Shown one piece after another: positions 27,175-35,209 of a stretch of DNA of 64,000 nucleotides. The translations under genes and the position numbers were made by a program. Source of the DNA: an uncultured Burkholderiales bacterium (GTDB lineage: Bacteria > Pseudomonadota > Gammaproteobacteria > Burkholderiales > Burkholderiaceae_C); the NCBI GenBank assembly GCA_945952065.1, contig CAMFGY010000001.1, positions 62,001-126,000 of the forward strand. The letters are read 5' to 3'. The number at the start of each line of letters is the position of its first letter. Position 1 is the first letter of the stretch. The notes beneath the pieces were generated by a model. That model was given only the letters and a program-made list of their open reading frames with translations, had not been told where the DNA came from and made no database searches.

Positions 27175-27471
27175 TGGAATCCGTGACAAATTTGACAAAA
27201 GGGCTGCGGAGAATACCCAGTCGAAAGGACTAGTTCAAGTCCTTCCTAAGTGGGATATTGGGTCTTTCCCGAATCTGTGCTGGGATCTGGTAGTCGAGTT
27301 CAAAAACTGGGTCAGCCCATGTGCCGGACTCAATGCGTGACATTTCTCCAACTAAACCGTGAAAGCCACCCAGTTCAGGGGTTCTAAACCCGCAGCCTTC
27401 GCGCACACTGGACGCACCCAGCATGCCAAGGGCGCACGGCCCCCAGCTTTCTCTGAGATGCGAGGTTTGAT
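27175..27471. other. AT-richer intergenic stretch of uncertain content
   Basis: 297 bases with visibly lower GC than both sides. A minus-strand frame runs through it (27230 up to about 27637), but it overlaps the better-supported small gene at 27472 and matches no known family. A short hairpin GGGTT-CTA-AACCC lies near 27385-27397. No tRNA could be built around it. Nothing else is supportable. Confidence 0.4.
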
Positions 27472-27687
27472 ATGCGATTCGCTCCAGCATTGCGTTTTTT
27501 CCGCCGAAGCCCCGCGACGACTCACGAACAAGACCCGGCCGACTTGGGCACGGCTTTTGGCATGGAAGCCAGCTTGCAAGAGGGCGATGACTATCGCGCC
27601 TCGGTGACCGAGGTCGAACTCGAATCACAGCGCGCACGCCGCGCGCTGGAGTCGCCCCTGGCTTGGCTGTCCAAGCGCAACAACTGA
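27472..27687 (+). CDS. Small basic/acidic protein of unknown function
   Basis: 71 residues. The second half uses GC-rich codons like neighbouring genes and forms a charged amphipathic region (VTEVELESQRARRALESPLAWLSKRNN). The N-terminal 12 residues are basic and hydrophobic. A GCGAGGT ribosome-binding site precedes the ATG. It converges with the universal stress gene, nine bases apart. The family is not recognised. Confidence 0.55.
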   Translation: MRFAPALRFFRRSPATTHEQDPADLGTAFGMEASLQEGDDYRASVTEVELESQRARRALESPLAWLSKRNN

Positions 27688-27696
27688 GCCGCTGAA

Positions 27697-28119
27697 TCAG
27701 CGAATCAGCAGAACCGGCACGCTCGAGTTCGCCATCACTTTGGTGGCCACCGAGCCCAGCACCAAATTGCCGAGCGCGCTATGGCCGTGTGAGCCCAGCA
27801 TCAGCAGGCCAAACTTGCCCTTGTCCGCAGTGGCGGCAATGACGTCGGCCGCAGGCCCCACTTTGTTGATGAATTCGGCCTTGATGCCTTGCTTGGCAAA
27901 AAAGCTGCGCACCGTCTTCAGCACTTTTTCGCCTTCGTCGGCGTAGTAACTCTTGAGCAGTTCTTTGTCCAGCACTGCAGCGGCGCGCGGCGGCACGGCA
28001 GGCACGGCGTGCAAGACCGTGTACTGATGCTCTGGCCCAAGCCATTCATCATGGGCGGCCAAATAGGCCAACATGCGCTTGGTGTAACTGCTTCCATCGA
28101 CGGCAACGAGAATCTTCAT
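27697..28119 (-). CDS. Universal stress protein (UspA family)
   Basis: 140 residues, a single Usp domain. The ATP-binding signature G-x2-G-x9-G-S is intact in the C-terminal part (GSHGHSALGNLVLGS), so it belongs to the nucleotide-binding branch. The start MKILVAVDGSSYTKRML is canonical. These cytosolic proteins rise on starvation or oxygen limitation. A TTGAT-N4-GTCAA box at 28183-28196 upstream suggests FNR-type oxygen control. It has an AAGGAG ribosome-binding site and stands as a single gene. Confidence 0.92.
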   Translation of the reverse strand: MKILVAVDGSSYTKRMLAYLAAHDEWLGPEHQYTVLHAVPAVPPRAAAVLDKELLKSYYADEGEKVLKTVRSFFAKQGIKAEFINKVGPAADVIAATADKGKFGLLMLGSHGHSALGNLVLGSVATKVMANSSVPVLLIR

Positions 28120-28182
28120 CGGTCTCTCCTTATTTGGGCACCATGCCTTGGGTCAAGTCTGACATAGCCAAGTTCAGCGCGC

Positions 28183-28196
28183 TTGATATCGGTCAA
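28183..28196. promoter_or_regulatory. FNR/CRP-type box upstream of universal stress gene
   Basis: TTGATATCGGTCAA matches the FNR consensus TTGAT-N4-ATCAA at nine of ten half-site positions. It lies about 64-77 bases upstream of the usp start, where an activator would sit. Confidence 0.5.
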
Positions 28197-28209
28197 GTAC
28201 TACCCCGCC

Positions 28210-28995
28210 TCAGGCAAAGACATCGATCAGCTGCTGCGCCTGAAACCGAGCCGGCTCCGCCTTGCGCTCATGGCCGCGCGCATTGCAGATCACCCGGGTG
28301 CCCGCTCCAGTGACGCCCTCAAACAGATAGTCATGCTGGCAGTGCAAATGGCCGTGTAGCCAGAGGCGAACCTGCGGCAACAAGGCTTCGTCGTCATTGC
28401 AAAAACTCGCGGTGCCGGGTTGCCGACCATAGCGAGGATCGGCGCTGCGCAAGCTGGGGGCAAAGTGGGTGATGACCACGGTCGCGTCCCAGTCCGCGCC
28501 GGCATCACCCAGAGCCAGGGTTTGCGTCAGCCATTCGCGGCAGCGCAAGGCTTCCTCGCGCACCGCAGCGGCATCAAAGGGCACGCCCGCTCTGCTGGCC
28601 GCCATGACGCGCTGAAAGTAACTGGCGGCCCGCATGGCGCGCTCGCGCTGACCAAGGCCGAAGACATCAAAGTCGCTCCAGCGCGTACTGCCGACAAAAC
28701 GCACTCGACGCCCCTGCGCATCCGTCCGAATGCAGACCGCGTTGTCCAGAATGATGAAGCCCAGCTCCTCAGACAAAGCGTGCAAGCCCGCGCGAGCGGC
28801 GTCAAAGTCGCGACCGTCGTACTCATGATTGCCGGGCACAAAAATCACCGGCACCGGCCAATCTCGAAACTTGCGCAGGCCCTGCCACGTGCTGTCGACG
28901 TCGCCCGCCAGAATCAGCAAGTCGGCGGTTGGCGCCACTTCAGGCTCGAACGCTTCGGTCTCCATGTGGAGATCCGAAAGCAGTTGCAAGCGCAT
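28210..28995 (-). CDS. Calcineurin-like metallophosphoesterase
   Basis: 261 residues with all five metallophosphatase blocks in order: SDLHME near the N-terminus, LAGDVDS, VPGNHEYDG, THFAP and GHLHCQHDY. These bind two metal ions. No signal peptide is present, so it is cytosolic. The substrate is unknown. Its start overlaps the YecA gene's stop (TGATG) and it is the last gene of a LysR-YecA-phosphoesterase run with overlapping ends, which suggests the three are translated together. Confidence 0.9.
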   Translation of the reverse strand: MRLQLLSDLHMETEAFEPEVAPTADLLILAGDVDSTWQGLRKFRDWPVPVIFVPGNHEYDGRDFDAARAGLHALSEELGFIILDNAVCIRTDAQGRRVRFVGSTRWSDFDVFGLGQRERAMRAASYFQRVMAASRAGVPFDAAAVREEALRCREWLTQTLALGDAGADWDATVVITHFAPSLRSADPRYGRQPGTASFCNDDEALLPQVRLWLHGHLHCQHDYLFEGVTGAGTRVICNARGHERKAEPARFQAQQLIDVFA

Positions 28996-29762
28996 CAGTT
29001 AGCGCCGTGGCACTGCTTGTACTTGCGACCGGAACCGCAATGGCAGGGGTCATTGCGACCCAGCTTCGGTCCTTCGCGGCGCAAGGTCTCCACCCGATAG
29101 CGTTGCTCCTGCGTCAAATCGCAAAGATCCGCCACCGTGACGACCAATTCTTCGATGGCATCGTCCAAATCCTTCAAGGGATGCTCACGATCCAGCGTGG
29201 CGACCACTTCTTTTTCTTCCTCGGTTTCGGCCGGCAAGTGCCGATACAGGCGCGCCAGCGCCGCCATCACTGCATCATCCGGCAGATCCGACAGCTCCGG
29301 GAAGCACAAGGTGGCATGCTGAAAGCCGGCCACCCAAGGCATCAGCGTGCGTGAAATCAGGCTCATGCCTTCATAGGTGGCGCGGGCTTGGCGCTCATCA
29401 TCGTCAAGCGCTTCATCCGACGCAGCCGCTTCAGCTTCAGGCGCATCGTCAAGATCCAGCACCACCGGGTCAAACCAGCCGTCTTCCACCATGGCCCGGT
29501 TCAGCGCCGCATGGCGACGCTCCACCAGCTCGCGGATGCGCGCCAGCCAGTGGGCATCGACGTCATCGGGCAGCACGCCGCCGTCGTAATCAAAAATATT
29601 GGGCAGCCATTCGTCGACCTCGATCAAACGCGGTTGCACCAGCACGCCACACAGATAGCCATCCAACATGGAGGCATCGAGCGCCTGCAAGGGCGCCGGT
29701 GTGGTGGCCAGCAATTCATCGAGTTCGGCGAACTCGGCATCGGTCAGGTCTTGTGTACTCAT
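28995..29762 (-). CDS. YecA/UPF0149 family protein with SEC-C zinc motif
   Basis: 255 residues. The UPF0149 domain (about residues 8-190) starts [32 protein letters not shown], and an acidic insert lies near 105-125. The C-terminus is a complete SEC-C motif, [19 protein letters not shown], which binds zinc as in the SecA tail. It overlaps the LysR gene by four bases upstream and the phosphoesterase by one base downstream, so the three form one operon. The role is inferred only from the family: ribosome- or SecA-linked, not proven. Confidence 0.9.
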   Translation of the reverse strand: MSTQDLTDAEFAELDELLATTPAPLQALDASMLDGYLCGVLVQPRLIEVDEWLPNIFDYDGGVLPDDVDAHWLARIRELVERRHAALNRAMVEDGWFDPVVLDLDDAPEAEAAASDEALDDDERQARATYEGMSLISRTLMPWVAGFQHATLCFPELSDLPDDAVMAALARLYRHLPAETEEEKEVVATLDREHPLKDLDDAIEELVVTVADLCDLTQEQRYRVETLRREGPKLGRNDPCHCGSGRKYKQCHGAN

Positions 29763-30730
29763 GGGGCGATTGTCGCCTCTGTTGTCATCGCAGCGCCAGC
29801 CTGGGCCATGCGGGCGGCTTCAATCAGGCGCTCGCGCATCCATTGCTGGGCACTGCGGCTCTCACTGCGCAGATGCCAGAGCATGTCCACATGCACCTGC
29901 GCCAAGGGCACGGGCAGGGGCCGCTCGATCAACTCGGACTGGTAGCCGGTGGCCTCCACAAAGGAAGCGGGCAGAACCGTCAAAAGATCGGACTTGGTCA
30001 CCACCCGCCCGGCGGTGAAAAACTGATTGACTGTCAACACAATGCGGCGGCTGCGGTTGAGCGCGCTCAAAGCCTCGTCGACAAAACCATGCGGCCGCCC
30101 GGAAAAGCTCACCAGCAAATGATGGGCCGAGCAAAACGCGTCCAGATCCAAAGCCCGCTCAGCCAAAGGATGGCCGCGCCGCATGACGCAGACATATTCG
30201 CTGTCGTACAGCCGGTGTTGCCGAATCACCGACTGGCCGCCTTGGGCGCGCAAGGCAGCCACCGCGCTAGGAAAGTAGCCGACCGCAAAGTCCGCCTCGC
30301 CTTGATCCAACAAGGCCCGTGGGTCGCGGGTGGTCAGGGGCAAGACATGCACATTGGCCAAGGCCTGCACCGCTTCGAGTTGCGCGACCAAGGGCGGCAG
30401 CAGCAAGGCGGCAGTCGCGTCCGCCATTGCGATGCGGAAGGTGTAGTCCTCTTCGGCGGGCCGAAACTCCCCGGGCACCAGCAAGGCTTGCAAACGCTGC
30501 AAGATCAGGCGCACCTCGGGCCACATGCCCTCGGCCCGCGAGGTGGGCTTCATGCCAAAGGCTTGGCGGACGAACAGCTCCTCACCCAAGGCCTCACGCA
30601 AACGCTTCAGAGCATGGCTGACCGCCGGCTGCGTCATCGCCAGTCGGTGGGCCGCTCGTGTCAGGCTGCGCTCGGCCATCACCGCATCAAACACTCGCAG
30701 CAGATTCAGATCCAGTTGGCGGAAGTTCAT
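29759..30730 (-). CDS. LysR family regulator, NodD-like group
   Basis: 323 residues. It opens [41 protein letters not shown], typical of the NodD/LeuO branch, and the effector domain contains [19 protein letters not shown]. Its stop overlaps the YecA start (ATGA), so it heads a three-gene operon instead of facing its target as most LysR genes do. The upstream region to 30855 is strikingly AT-rich and shared with a divergent small gene, which is the likely site of autoregulation. Confidence 0.92.
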   Translation of the reverse strand: MNFRQLDLNLLRVFDAVMAERSLTRAAHRLAMTQPAVSHALKRLREALGEELFVRQAFGMKPTSRAEGMWPEVRLILQRLQALLVPGEFRPAEEDYTFRIAMADATAALLLPPLVAQLEAVQALANVHVLPLTTRDPRALLDQGEADFAVGYFPSAVAALRAQGGQSVIRQHRLYDSEYVCVMRRGHPLAERALDLDAFCSAHHLLVSFSGRPHGFVDEALSALNRSRRIVLTVNQFFTAGRVVTKSDLLTVLPASFVEATGYQSELIERPLPVPLAQVHVDMLWHLRSESRSAQQWMRERLIEAARMAQAGAAMTTEATIAP

Positions 30731-30855
30731 GCGTGGGCGCCTCGATATTCACCTCGTTTATATATCCAATTCAAAACATTCATTGGCTACATGATTAGGG
30801 TTTACCCGATAATTCAGCCATCGGGCCAAGAGCCCACCCCAATCAGGAAAGTTCC

Positions 30856-31092
30856 ATGAGCGTTGCTACCCAAACCTTTGGTCTGCCCATGTCTCGCAGC
30901 ATCCGCCACGGCGGCTCTTTCACCTCCATCGGCGCACGCCTGTGGATGCATGTGATCGCCTCCGCCAAGGCGCGTCTGGCCGCAGCGGCCGAAGCCCGCG
31001 CCGAGCGCGAGTTGCTCGCCCTGGCTCAGCAATACGAAGCCAGCATGCCTTCGTTTGCAGCCGAGCTGCGCGCCGCCAACTGCCGCCGCTGA
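30856..31092 (+). CDS. Small Ala/Arg-rich helical protein
   Basis: 78 residues. The second half is a predicted amphipathic helix rich in Ala, Arg and Glu (KARLAAAAEARAERELLALAQ). A CAGGAAAG ribosome-binding site precedes the ATG and a bidirectional terminator follows at 31131-31167, which together support a real gene. It is divergent from the LysR gene at 30730. The function is unknown and no family was recognised. Confidence 0.65.
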   Translation: MSVATQTFGLPMSRSIRHGGSFTSIGARLWMHVIASAKARLAAAAEARAERELLALAQQYEASMPSFAAELRAANCRR

Positions 31093-31130
31093 GCGGCTCT
31101 CGCCCGCGCCTGAGCCCAGGCGACAGGCAC

Positions 31131-31167
31131 AAAAAAGCCCGCTGACTCAGCGGGCTTTTTCTTTTTT
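31131..31167. terminator. Bidirectional intrinsic terminator
   Basis: A GCCCGCT/AGCGGGC stem (within 31137-31155) has a GACTC loop, six As before it and a T-rich run after it. It separates the small gene at 30856 from the convergent pckG. Confidence 0.85.
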
Positions 31168-31191
31168 TCAGCCTTCTGCGTTCAATTCGCC

Positions 31192-33060
31192 TTATTCGGC
31201 TGCGAGTCGGGCTTCAATTTTCAGCTTGGTGGCAGGCAACTCCGCCGGCAGGCGATAGGCCAACTGCTGGAACAGCTCTTCATGCAGCTTCATTTCGACG
31301 GCCCAAGCGTTCTTGTCGATATGGGTGGTGATGTTGAACTGCTCGGGTGTGAAGTCCAGGCCGGTCCAGTTGATGTCTTGGTAGCGCGGCGTCACACCGA
31401 AGGCATGCTCTTCACCCTGGCCCGTGCCTTCCACGCGGTCCAGCATCCACTTCAGCACGCGCATGTTCTCGCCATAGCCCGGCCAGACGAATTTGCCATC
31501 GGCGCCTTTGCGGAACCAGTTGACGCAGTAGATTTTCGGCAATTTAGCGCCAGAAGCCTGCAGCTTCTTGCCCATATCCAGCCAATGCTGGAAATAGTCG
31601 CTCATGTTGTAGCCCATGAAGGGCAGCATGGCGAAGGGGTCGCGGCGCACCACGCCTTGCTGGCCAGCAGCGGCGGCGGTGGTTTCCGAGCCCATGGTGG
31701 CAGCCATATAAACCCCTTCAACCCAATCGCGCGCCTCGGTGGCCAAGGGCACGGTGGTGGAGCGGCGGCCGCCGAAGATGAAGGCGTCGATGGGCACGCC
31801 GGCGGGGTTGTCCCAATCCGCATCCAACGCAGGGTTGTTCACCGCAGAGACGGTGAAGCGGGCATTCGGATGGGCGGCCTTGGCGCCGGTTTCTTTGGCG
31901 ATGGCGGGCGTCCAGTCCTTGCCTTGCCAATCGATCAAATGCGCGGGCGGAGTGTCGGTCATGCCTTCCCACCAGACATCGCCCTCATCGGTGAGGCCGA
32001 CGTTGGTGAAGATGACGTCCTTGTTCAAGCTGGCCATGCAGTTGAAATTGGTCAGCGTGTTGGTGCCCGGCGCCACACCAAAATAGCCCGCCTCGGGGTT
32101 GATGGCGTACAGGCGGCCATCGGCACCCGGCTTGATCCACGCAATATCGTCGCCAATGGTGGTGACTTTCCAGCCATTGAACGCGGCAGGCGGAATCAGC
32201 ATCGAGAAGTTGGTCTTGCCGCAGGCGCTGGGGAAGGCCGCCGCGAAGTGGTACTTCTTGCCCTCGGGTGAGGTCAGACCCAGGATCAGCATGTGCTCAG
32301 CGAACCAGCCTTGGTCGCGGCCCATGGTCGAGGCGATGCGCAGGGCAAAGCACTTCTTGCCCAGCAGCGCATTGCCGCCATAGCCCGAGCCATAGGACCA
32401 AATTTCGCGGGTCTCGGGGTAGTGGACGATGTACTTGGTCTGGTTGCAAGGCCACTTCACATCGGCCTGCCCTTCTTGCAAGGGCGCACCCACGGTGTGC
32501 ACGCAAGGCACAAAAACGCCGTCCTCACCCAGCACGTCAAGCACCGCCCGGCCCATGCGGGTCATGGTGCGCATATTGACGGCCACATAGGGGCTGTCCG
32601 ACAACTCCACACCGATGTGCGCGATCGGCGAACCGATCGGGCCCATGCTGAAGGGCACCACGTACAAGGTGCGGCCCTTCATTGCGCCCTTGAACAGGGC
32701 TTTGTCGCCGGTTTGCAGCAGCTCACGCATTTCGGCAGGCGCCATCCAGTTGTTGGTGGGGCCGGCGTCTTCTTTCTTGGCCGAGCAGATGTAGGTGCGG
32801 TCTTCCACGCGTGCCACATCGCTGGGGTCGCTGCAAGCGAGGTAGCTGTTCGGGCGCAAGGCCGGATTGAGTTTCTTGAAGGTACCGGCGCCCACCAGTT
32901 GAGCGCACAGGCGGTCGTACTCGGCTTGGCTGCCGTCGCACCAGTAAACGTCACGCGCTTCAGTCAGCGCTGCAATTTCGGCCACCCAGGCAATCAGGCG
33001 AGCATGTTTCACATGGGCCGGCACATTCAAGCGCAGGCCTTCCATCAGGGGTTGGTTCAT
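31192..33060 (-). CDS. pckG: Phosphoenolpyruvate carboxykinase (GTP)
   Basis: 622 residues from the ATG at 33060, the standard GTP-type length. It converts oxaloacetate and GTP to PEP, CO2 and GDP in gluconeogenesis. Seen in the sequence: the P-loop region [12 protein letters not shown] with the reactive Cys near 280, and the substrate block [18 protein letters not shown]. The family is typical of animals and certain bacteria, while many proteobacteria use the ATP enzyme. It is monocistronic. Upstream, two 11-bp sites in opposite orientation (33088-33098 and 33143-33153) are candidate operators. Confidence 0.96.
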   Translation of the reverse strand: MNQPLMEGLRLNVPAHVKHARLIAWVAEIAALTEARDVYWCDGSQAEYDRLCAQLVGAGTFKKLNPALRPNSYLACSDPSDVARVEDRTYICSAKKEDAGPTNNWMAPAEMRELLQTGDKALFKGAMKGRTLYVVPFSMGPIGSPIAHIGVELSDSPYVAVNMRTMTRMGRAVLDVLGEDGVFVPCVHTVGAPLQEGQADVKWPCNQTKYIVHYPETREIWSYGSGYGGNALLGKKCFALRIASTMGRDQGWFAEHMLILGLTSPEGKKYHFAAAFPSACGKTNFSMLIPPAAFNGWKVTTIGDDIAWIKPGADGRLYAINPEAGYFGVAPGTNTLTNFNCMASLNKDVIFTNVGLTDEGDVWWEGMTDTPPAHLIDWQGKDWTPAIAKETGAKAAHPNARFTVSAVNNPALDADWDNPAGVPIDAFIFGGRRSTTVPLATEARDWVEGVYMAATMGSETTAAAAGQQGVVRRDPFAMLPFMGYNMSDYFQHWLDMGKKLQASGAKLPKIYCVNWFRKGADGKFVWPGYGENMRVLKWMLDRVEGTGQGEEHAFGVTPRYQDINWTGLDFTPEQFNITTHIDKNAWAVEMKLHEELFQQLAYRLPAELPATKLKIEARLAAE

Positions 33061-33395
33061 GGCAGTTCCCATCAATATAAAAGCAGTATTGGGTCAAGCT
33101 CGTAAGCAAACACTCACCTCATTGGCCGGTGCTGCCTTCGGACTTGACCCAATGCCACTCATCAAACTGTGCCTTTTGAGCGCCAGATGCTGACTCCATC
33201 GCCCCTTCTGCCCTGTTCAAGCGGCGCGCTCGCTGCATTGGCAAGCCAAGCTCTGTTCGCGCGGGCTTCAATTGTCACCCCAATGTAACCAGCTCGTAAC
33301 TTGCGAGGAACCCGTGGTTATGCATTTGCAGAATGAAGTCATGCCCGAAGGCTTATGCCGCGCGATAGGCCGCGACTTTTGTCACACTTCAGCCC
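33061..33395. other. Intergenic region between pckG and MOSC gene
   Basis: 335 bases without a credible gene. The pckG-proximal third carries the inverted 11-bp sites described separately and an AT-rich stretch near 33072-33090 that may hold the pckG promoter. The MOSC-proximal part shows nothing recognisable apart from a possible weak promoter. Confidence 0.5.
33088..33153. promoter_or_regulatory. Inverted pair of 11-bp sites upstream of pckG
   Basis: ATTGGGTCAAG at 33088-33098 and its exact reverse complement CTTGACCCAAT at 33143-33153 are separated by 44 bases (centres 55 apart, about five helical turns). The same ten-base core CTTGACCCAA also occurs before the universal stress gene at 28149-28158. 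A shared regulator or a looping operator pair is inferred. Confidence 0.45.
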
Positions 33396-33977
33396 ATGAA
33401 ACTGATCAGCATCAATCTGGCCCGCGCTCAAGACTTGCCGACCCTGGAGGGTGAAACCGTCAAAAGCGGCATCTGCAAGCGCAGCGTGGTGGGCCCACAG
33501 GAGGTCAAGCCCTTGGGCTTGGCGGGCGATGAGCAAGCCGACCTCAGCGTGCATGGCGGCTTGAGCAAGGCGCTGTACGCCTACCCGCTGGAGCACTACC
33601 CGTTTTGGCAAACCGTGCGCGCCCAAGCCAAGGCCGCTGACTGGGAGCAGCCCCTGCCCCACGGTGCCATGGGCGAGAACCTGAGTCTCACGGGCTTGCT
33701 TGAAAAAGACGTTTGGATCGGCGATGTGCTGCGCTTTGCCGATTGCGAGCTGCGGGTCAGCGAGCCGCGCTTTCCTTGCTTCAAGTTCAACGCGGTGATG
33801 GGCTTCAACAAGGCGGTCAAGCTGATGGGCGAAAGCGCTTGGTGCGGCTTCTACCTGGCCGTGAAAACACCCGGCCAGCTCACTCCGGGCGAGCACTTTG
33901 AATTGCTGCCCGGGCCGCGCGAGGTCTCCATCACCGAAGTGTTCCGCGCCAAGATCCGCGGCAGCAAACGCAGCTGA
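33396..33977 (+). CDS. MOSC domain protein (YiiM-like)
   Basis: 193 residues. MOSC domains carry sulphur or metal in molybdenum-cofactor enzymes. Family features are SGICKRSVVGPQEVKPLGLAGDEQADLSVHGG, the LEHYPFW segment and the conserved Cys in EPRFPCFKF, the probable reactive residue. YiiM relatives act with molybdenum cofactor in reducing N-hydroxylated compounds; whether this one does is not clear. It is cytosolic and convergent with the Old Yellow Enzyme gene, six bases apart. Confidence 0.9.
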   Translation: MKLISINLARAQDLPTLEGETVKSGICKRSVVGPQEVKPLGLAGDEQADLSVHGGLSKALYAYPLEHYPFWQTVRAQAKAADWEQPLPHGAMGENLSLTGLLEKDVWIGDVLRFADCELRVSEPRFPCFKFNAVMGFNKAVKLMGESAWCGFYLAVKTPGQLTPGEHFELLPGPREVSITEVFRAKIRGSKRS

Positions 33978-33983
33978 GTTCGT

Positions 33984-35054
33984 TCAAAGACTCGGATAGT
34001 CGGTGTAGCCCTTGGCATCGCCGCCATAGAGCGTGGCGCGATCCAAGGTTTGCAAGGCGGCATTGAGCCGCAGACGCCGCACCAGATCGGGGTTGGCGAT
34101 GAAGTCCCGACCAAAGGCGACCAGATCGGCCTGCCCCTCGGCCACCGCCTTCAAGGCCATCTCGCGGGTGTAGCCGTTGTTGACCATCCATGTGCCGCCA
34201 AAGCAGCGGCGCATCGCTTGGTAGTCGAAGGGGGCAATGTCGCGGTCGCCGCCTGTTTGGCCCTCCACCACGTGCAAAAAGGCCAAACCTAGCGGCGACA
34301 ACTGCTCAGCCACATGGTTGAACAAGGCCTGCGGCTGACTGTCAGGCCCGGCATCATTGCTGGGCGTGACGGGGCTGAGACGCAAGCCGCTGCGTCCCGG
34401 GCCGATGGCCGCCGCCACCGCCGTCATCACCTCCACGGTGAAGCGGGCGCGGTGCGCAATGCTGCCGCCGTAGTCGTCATGGCGGTCATTGATGCTGTCG
34501 CGCATGAATTGATCGAGCAAATAGCCGTTGGCGCCATGCACCTCCACCGCATCAAAACCGGCCTCCATGGCACATTCCGCCGCACGGGCAAAGCTGGCCA
34601 CCACCGCGGGTATTTCATCGGTGGCCAGCGCCCGCGGCGCCGACACTGGCACAAAACCGCTGCCGGTGAAGGTCTGCCCTTTGGCGGCGCGCGCGGTGGA
34701 AGACACCGGCGCGCGCCCTTCCGGCTGGAACATCACATGCGAGATGCGGCCCACATGCCAGAGCTGCGCGGCGATCTTGCCGCCCTCGGCATGCACGGCA
34801 TCGGTGACTCGCTTCCAGGCCGCCACCTGCTCGCGGCTGTGGATGCCTGGGGTGTCCAGATAGCCCTGGCCCTCGGGGCAAATCTGCGTGCCCTCGCTGA
34901 TGATCAAACCGGCCGTCGCGCGTTGCCGGTAGTACTCCACCGCCAAGTCGCCCGGCAACAAGCCCTTGGCGCGGCTGCGGGTCAAAGGGGCCATGACGAT
35001 GCGATTGGCCAGGGTCAAGTCGCCCAGTTGAATAGGGTCAAAGAGTTGGGGCAT
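33984..35054 (-). CDS. Alkene reductase of the Old Yellow Enzyme family (NemA-like)
   Basis: 356 residues, an FMN-dependent TIM barrel. It opens FDPIQLGDLTLANRIVMAPLTRSRA. The substrate-binding pair is His173 and Asn176 in HGANGYLLDQF, and the proton donor tyrosine follows at 178. The enzyme should reduce activated C=C bonds or nitro groups with NAD(P)H. It is cytosolic and divergent from the beta-helix gene across 155 bases. The physiological substrate is unknown. Confidence 0.93.
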   Translation of the reverse strand: MPQLFDPIQLGDLTLANRIVMAPLTRSRAKGLLPGDLAVEYYRQRATAGLIISEGTQICPEGQGYLDTPGIHSREQVAAWKRVTDAVHAEGGKIAAQLWHVGRISHVMFQPEGRAPVSSTARAAKGQTFTGSGFVPVSAPRALATDEIPAVVASFARAAECAMEAGFDAVEVHGANGYLLDQFMRDSINDRHDDYGGSIAHRARFTVEVMTAVAAAIGPGRSGLRLSPVTPSNDAGPDSQPQALFNHVAEQLSPLGLAFLHVVEGQTGGDRDIAPFDYQAMRRCFGGTWMVNNGYTREMALKAVAEGQADLVAFGRDFIANPDLVRRLRLNAALQTLDRATLYGGDAKGYTDYPSL

Positions 35055-35209
35055 GAATTCGAGGTCTTTCTTTCAAGAGGCAGGGCTGCGCAGGCGCGAA
35101 GCGTAGCCGCTTCTTGAAGGCCTTGCAGCCGCCCATGAGCCAAGGGGCAAGCAGCCTTAGACTCCCGGCCAGCCCTGCTCCACCCCAACCCTGACGACTG
35201 GCCCCGCCC

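Noticed and set aside
27380-27400. GGGGTTCTAAACCC as a possible tRNA T-arm
   Set aside because: Only three pairs form in the stem and the rest of the cloverleaf is absent. It is better read as a simple hairpin.
27230-27637. Minus-strand frame of 135 codons
   Set aside because: It overlaps the better-supported gene at 27472, uses codons unlike neighbouring genes and matches no family. Kept only as part of the unexplained gap.
33089-33098. TTGACC within the pckG site as a -35 box
   Set aside because: No acceptable -10 hexamer lies 16-18 bases downstream, and a similar copy before usp would put the -10 region on the ribosome-binding site.
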